From assembly GCA_050116155.1 (NCBI GenBank), contig JASFPE010000219.1, positions 1-8,945 on the forward strand: a DNA stretch of 8,945 bases, read 5' to 3'. The DNA is from G020353355 sp050116155 (lineage in GTDB: Bacteria > Desulfobacterota > Desulfobacteria > Desulfobacterales > JAHEIW01). Of the stretch, positions 6,496-8,945 are shown piece by piece; the stretch's first letter is position 1, and the number at the start of each line of letters is the position of its first letter. The notes beneath the pieces are model-generated. The model was not told the DNA's origin, ran no database searches, and saw only the letters and a program-made list of their open reading frames with translations. Made by a program: the position numbers and the translations under genes.

Positions 6496-7221
6496 ATGTC
6501 CATGCTTTCCATGGAAAATATTACTGCCGGTTACGTGGAAGAAATTGATGTGTTAAACGATGTCTCTCTGGAGGTAAAGGAAGGAGCAATTACCGGAATC
6601 ATCGGTGCCAACGGAGCGGGCAAATCCACCATTTTAAAGGCGATCTTTGGATTTCTTCAGCCCAGACAGGGTAAAATTAATTTCCAGGGCCAGGAGATCC
6701 AGGGCCTTCAGCCTTATCAATTGAAGCAGATGGGAATCAGTTACATGCTCCAGGAATACAGCACCTTTCCCCAGTTGTCCGTCAAGGACAACCTGTTGCT
6801 GGGTGCCTGGACGTTTCGTAATGATAAAAAATTAGTTGCCGAAAGATTGTCTGAAATATACGAATTTTTCCCGGTACTGTCTGAACGGCGGGCAGAAAAG
6901 GCAACCTATTTGAGCGGCGGATACCTGAGAATGCTTTCTGTGGGCAAGGAGATAATGTCAAAGCCTAGGTTGTTGATGATCGATGAACCCTCGACCGGTC
7001 TTGCTCCCAAGATTGTGACTGAAATTTATGAACTCTTAATTCAGGTGGCTCGGCAGGGCACCACTATTCTGATTGTGGATCAGAACATCATGAAGGCCCT
7101 CGAGGTATCAGACTACATGTACTTGCTTGACATGGGGCAGGTCAAACAGGGCGGTCCCAAAAAGGATTTCGAAAAGGACATCCGGGAAATTATCAAAGTG
7201 TCATTGATGGCCAAGGATTAA
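6496..7221 (+). CDS. livF: Liv-type ABC transporter ATP-binding protein LivF
   Basis: Second cytoplasmic ATPase of the importer, 241 residues, usual length. ATG 6496 follows TAGGAGA at 6481-6487. Motifs: Walker A GANGAGKS (37-44), Q-loop Gln86 in YMLQE, signature LSGGY (139-143), Walker B RLLMIDEP (158-165) with Glu164, D-loop STGLAP (166-171). The H-loop position carries Gln196 in IVDQN; LivF proteins normally have VEQN here, so the missing histidine is a family trait, but the Glu to Asp change is less usual. The signature ends in Tyr where LivF usually has LSGGE or LSGGQ, and the following LRMLSVGKEIM replaces the common QQMLAIGRALM. The C-terminus (REIIKVSLMAKD) also lacks the typical AYLG ending. 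These differences point to a diverged subfamily rather than decay, since the frame and core motifs are intact. Its stop codon overlaps the ribosome binding site of the following remnant. Confidence 0.94.
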   Translation: MSMLSMENITAGYVEEIDVLNDVSLEVKEGAITGIIGANGAGKSTILKAIFGFLQPRQGKINFQGQEIQGLQPYQLKQMGISYMLQEYSTFPQLSVKDNLLLGAWTFRNDKKLVAERLSEIYEFFPVLSERRAEKATYLSGGYLRMLSVGKEIMSKPRLLMIDEPSTGLAPKIVTEIYELLIQVARQGTTILIVDQNIMKALEVSDYMYLLDMGQVKQGGPKKDFEKDIREIIKVSLMAKD

Positions 7222-7232
7222 AGGAGAATATC

Positions 7233-7310
7233 TTGCTGCCGGGTAACGCCGACGTTGTTGTGATTGGGGGCGGAATGATTGTCGTTGAACGTGAAGAAGA
7301 ACTGCCCTAA
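7233..7310 (+). pseudogene. Remnant of an FAD-dependent oxidoreductase (DAO-like) N-terminus
   Basis: A 25-codon frame opens at TTG 7233 with a good ribosome binding site AAAGGAG (7220-7226, six bases ahead, overlapping the livF stop) and ends at TAA 7308-7310. Its peptide contains NADVVVIGGGMI, the first strand and glycine-rich turn of the dinucleotide-binding fold of DAO/GlpD-type FAD enzymes, followed directly by VVEREEELP, which looks like the end of the second strand with the acidic residue that binds ADP-ribose. In intact enzymes about 20 more residues (the helix and start of strand two) lie between them, so an in-frame internal deletion plus loss of the rest (usually 350 or more residues) is the simplest reading. 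DAO-type enzymes include opine and N-methyl-amino-acid oxidases, which would suit the following opine-dehydrogenase-like gene. A translated leader peptide is the alternative. Confidence 0.55.
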
Positions 7311-7335
7311 TCGCGCCGAAAAGCTCGATTAGGGC
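7304..7335 (+). terminator. Hairpin between livF and the opine-dehydrogenase-like gene
   Basis: Perfect 10-bp stem GCCCTAATCG (7304-7313) and CGATTAGGGC (7326-7335) with a 12-nt loop. The left arm contains the stop codon of the FAD remnant. No T tract follows on the + strand (GTCTGTCGATTG), so it is not a classical intrinsic terminator; it may be an mRNA-processing or stabilising stem, or an attenuator-like element if the short frame is translated. Confidence 0.45.
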
Positions 7336-7363
7336 GTCTGTCGATTGTAGTCCGTGGTCCGTT
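7336..7363. repeat. Degenerate heptanucleotide repeat after the 7304-7335 hairpin
   Basis: Four consecutive 7-mers GTCTGTC, GATTGTA, GTCCGTG, GTCCGTT. The last two differ at one position and the first two are more diverged. The array starts at the base after the hairpin's right arm. It has the same 7-nt period and four-unit length as the block at 4511-4538, though the unit sequence differs. Confidence 0.5.
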
Positions 7364-7404
7364 GAGAAAATGATCCATTTCAAACTCAAAGGAGGTTCAA
7401 TCAT

Positions 7405-8499
7405 ATGACCCAAACCTTTAGCTTTGCCGTCCTCGGTAGCGGCAACGGCGGCAGAGCGTTCTGCGGGCAGATTGCTTACAAGGGATATCCGGTGGTGATG
7501 TATGAACCGCTGGCAGAGACTGCCGATTATCTGAAATTAAATGAAGAAAAGAAGATGTTTCTATCAGGTGATATCTCTGTCGGGGGAAAACTGCTGGGAG
7601 TCACTATGGACATTAAAGCGGCCATAGGAGATGCCGATGTAATCTTTATTGTCGTGCCGTCTTTTGCGCATCCACCGATATTTCAAAAAATGATTCCACA
7701 TTTGAAAGACGGACAGCATGTTATCATCGTACCCGGCAACTATGGCGGCTTTCTGCTAAAAAAGATGATGTCGGATGCCGGTGTCCATCCGGACATTTCC
7801 ATTTCCGAGACCGCTTCACTGCCCTATGCCTGCCGCATATCGGATTACAATACCGTCATGATCTATAAAAAAAAGTTTCAACTAAAGATTGCCACCTCTC
7901 CACCTGAAACGTCGCAAACGGTGCTCGACGTCATGAATGATGTTTTCAGCGGCTACATCAATTTTATTTCCGGATCAAATCTTCTGGCAATTGACCTGGA
8001 TAATGTTAATTACACACTCCATCCGCTGCCGGTGCTCTTAAATTACGGTGATATTGAAAAAAATCCGGATACTTTCAGACATTACATCGATGGTTTGACA
8101 CCGCTAATATCGGAGCAAATGATGAAAATGGATGAGGAGCGCATGGCTATCGGCAAGGCATTGGGGTTGGACCTCATGTCGACCATGGATCAACTAATGA
8201 TGTATTACGGTCATAATGAATCCAGAACCTATTTCGAGTATGTGAACAGCGATGAGAGCCCGTACAAAGACATTGTCGGTCATAATGTCCGAAGCCGCTA
8301 CATCACAGAGGATGTGCCGTGTCTGCACGTGCCGGCCATTGAACTGGCTCATCTGGCCGGTATCGATGTGCCGATTGCCGAGTTATGCGTGAGGTTAAGC
8401 TCCGTCTTACACGGGGTGGACTATGCATCGGAGGGGACCACTCTGTCCAAGTTGGGTCTTGGCGATAAGACCGTAGCGCAGATTGTGGCAATGGGATGA
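7405..8499 (+). CDS. NAD(P)-dependent octopine/nopaline dehydrogenase family protein
   Basis: A 364-residue cytoplasmic oxidoreductase with the two-domain layout of opine dehydrogenases. ATG 7405 has a strong AAAGGAGGT at 7388-7396. The N-terminal Rossmann domain begins FAVLGSGNGGRAF (7-19; glycines 11, 13, 16), with Glu34 at the end of strand two, and continues through DADVIFIVVPSFAHP (76-90) and VIIVPGNYGG (106-115). The C-terminal helical domain has NVNYTLHPLP (200-209), whose His206 matches the catalytic histidine of octopine dehydrogenase/CENDH-type enzymes, and RYITEDVP (298-305), a conserved block of PF02317. Known members reversibly condense an amino acid with a 2-oxo acid using NAD(P)H; whether this one makes or degrades an opine, or reduces a plain keto acid, is unknown. 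It is the last gene of the cluster, 183 bp after livF, with a terminator 116 bp downstream. It may supply or process the imported compound. Confidence 0.88.
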   Translation: MTQTFSFAVLGSGNGGRAFCGQIAYKGYPVVMYEPLAETADYLKLNEEKKMFLSGDISVGGKLLGVTMDIKAAIGDADVIFIVVPSFAHPPIFQKMIPHLKDGQHVIIVPGNYGGFLLKKMMSDAGVHPDISISETASLPYACRISDYNTVMIYKKKFQLKIATSPPETSQTVLDVMNDVFSGYINFISGSNLLAIDLDNVNYTLHPLPVLLNYGDIEKNPDTFRHYIDGLTPLISEQMMKMDEERMAIGKALGLDLMSTMDQLMMYYGHNESRTYFEYVNSDESPYKDIVGHNVRSRYITEDVPCLHVPAIELAHLAGIDVPIAELCVRLSSVLHGVDYASEGTTLSKLGLGDKTVAQIVAMG

Positions 8500-8614
8500 T
8501 TGGGTTGAAAAAGTCAAAGTTGGATAGAATTCGTAATATTTACAATGCGCTCTGAGCATCAGGAAGCAGCACTGCTAAATAGAGAGTATCTTTAGGGACG
8601 CCAAAAACATTACG

Positions 8615-8646
8615 AAAAGCCCAAATAACTGAGTTTAGGGCTTTTT
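8615..8646. terminator. Rho-independent terminator after the opine-dehydrogenase-like gene
   Basis: AAAAGCCC (8615-8622) pairs with GGGCTTTT (8638-8645); inside, AAA (8623-8625) pairs with TTT (8634-8636) around one bulged A, leaving an 8-nt loop. The T run (8642-8646) gives a U tail on the + strand and the A run gives one on the - strand, so it can work in both directions. It most likely ends the transporter-enzyme transcript. Confidence 0.75.
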
Positions 8647-8780
8647 CTATTGGCAATGTTGCCGTTTTTCCTGGGTTCATGTCTCTGCCGGACGCCATAT
8701 TTTCGATTTAGTGACACAGAAATAGGTTCACTTAATAGGAATACCTGATTATACAAGCTTCTTATCGAACAACCCGAATT

Positions 8781-8820
8781 AATGAACTCTCCCCGCATCT
8801 TGCTGCGGGGAGAGTTCATT
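8781..8820 (+). terminator. 17-bp perfect hairpin, probable terminator
   Basis: Perfect 17-bp arms, AATGAACTCTCCCCGCA (8781-8797) and its complement (8804-8820), with loop TCTTGC, followed by TTAGTTTCATTT. This is the strongest stem in the window and is followed by a moderately T-rich tail on the + strand. No gene lies between it and the terminator at 8615-8646, so what it terminates is unclear; a backup terminator or a small RNA end are both possible. Confidence 0.65.
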
Positions 8821-8834
8821 TTAGTTTCATTTGA

Positions 8835-8853
8835 AGGTTGCATTATGTAACCT
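8835..8853. promoter_or_regulatory. 19-bp dyad, possible operator
   Basis: AGGTTGCAT (8835-8843), central T, ATGTAACCT (8845-8853): nine-base arms with one mismatch (fifth position). It lies between the hairpin at 8781-8820 and the promoter-like sequence at the right edge, where a regulator-binding site could be expected. No T tract follows, so it is not a terminator. Function inferred from position only. Confidence 0.35.
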
Positions 8854-8914
8854 CACAAATAGCGAAAGTGGATATTGCGGCTATAAATCAATAAATCAGA
8901 AGACCTTCAAAATG

Positions 8915-8944
8915 ATTACATTTCGTTTACAAATCCATTATAAT
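8915..8944 (+). promoter_or_regulatory. Promoter-like sequence at the right edge
   Basis: A perfect -10 box TATAAT at 8939-8944 with ATTACA (8915-8920, 4 of 6 to TTGACA) 18 nt upstream. Surroundings are AT-rich. It would drive a + strand gene outside the window. Chance occurrence is possible in such AT-rich DNA. Confidence 0.4.
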
Positions 8945-8945
8945 C

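Larger units (their letters stand above)
8500..8945. other. Gene-free region downstream of the cluster
   Basis: No coding frame on either strand has a convincing start and family-like sequence. The region holds a terminator (8615-8646), a long hairpin (8781-8820), a 19-bp dyad (8835-8853) and a promoter-like sequence running off the right edge (8915-8944). A weak second stem GGCA/TGCC with a following GTTTTT lies at 8652-8668. The right-hand part is AT-rich and looks like an upstream region of a + strand gene beyond the window. Confidence 0.7.

Noticed and set aside
8552..8580. TCAGGAAGCAGCACTGCT resembling the GGAAGCAGC signature of bacterial SRP RNA
   Set aside because: The tetraloop-containing apical part (GTCCGGAAG) is missing and the flanks do not pair into the SRP stem; probably chance.
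8610..8843. 77-residue frame on the - strand downstream of the cluster
   Set aside because: It is read through the 17-bp hairpin and the terminator, has no domain-like sequence, and its ATG has no convincing ribosome binding site.
1..8945. CRISPR array, tRNA, rRNA, transposase or phage genes
   Set aside because: Looked for on both strands; no regularly spaced long repeats, no tRNA-like cloverleaf with CCA end, and no mobile-element protein motifs were found.

Overview
The window carries one strand-coherent gene cluster, all on the + strand, that reads as a branched-chain-amino-acid-type (HAAT/Liv) ABC importer with a small CoA-ester and redox enzyme set. The order is: substrate-binding protein (5' end outside the window), enoyl-CoA hydratase/isomerase family protein (crotonase), CaiC-like acyl-CoA ligase, LivH permease, LivM permease, LivG ATPase, LivF ATPase, a short remnant of an FAD-dependent oxidoreductase, and an octopine/nopaline-dehydrogenase-family NAD(P) enzyme. 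The last 450 bases hold no gene I can support, only terminators, a dyad and a promoter-like sequence at the very edge. Moderate GC, several Liv-type systems of this style paired with CoA ligases, and AT-rich AAATTCGAAA-type spacer repeats suggest an anaerobic or environmental Desulfobacterota (deltaproteobacterial) genome; this is an inference from style, not proof.

Region by region. 1-1040: the binding protein, followed directly by two perfect hairpins (1040-1063 and 1098-1123) and a possible promoter (1148-1176). 1232-3617: crotonase then CoA ligase, 46 bp apart. 3622-6262: livH, livM, livG, tightly packed; livH appears to begin at a non-canonical ATC codon behind an excellent ribosome binding site. 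6263-6495: a 233-bp AT-rich gap with an 11-nt tandem repeat and a sigma-54-like -24/-12 match. 6496-7221: livF. 7222-7404: a TTG-initiated FAD-binding remnant, a hairpin and a heptad repeat. 7405-8499: the opine-dehydrogenase-like gene. 8500-8945: intergenic.

How the genes may work together (inference): the binding protein and LivHMGF import a small carboxylated or amino-acid-like compound; the CaiC-like ligase activates a carboxylate to its CoA thioester; the crotonase hydrates, dehydrates or isomerises the acyl-CoA; the opine-dehydrogenase-like enzyme performs an NAD(P)-linked oxidation or reductive condensation on an amino or keto acid. The real substrate cannot be read from the sequence. 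An opine, betaine/carnitine-like or other N-substituted amino acid is a reasonable guess, because CaiC/CaiD-like proteins, a DAO-type FAD enzyme remnant and an opine dehydrogenase relative sit together.

I see no phage, transposase, CRISPR, toxin-antitoxin or defence genes and no tRNA or rRNA. The unusual features are small-scale: the ATC start of livH, the decayed oxidoreductase, two heptanucleotide-periodic spacers, and several substituted active-site residues (crotonase first Glu to Gln, ligase A10 Gly-Lys to Gln-Arg, LivF signature LSGGY).
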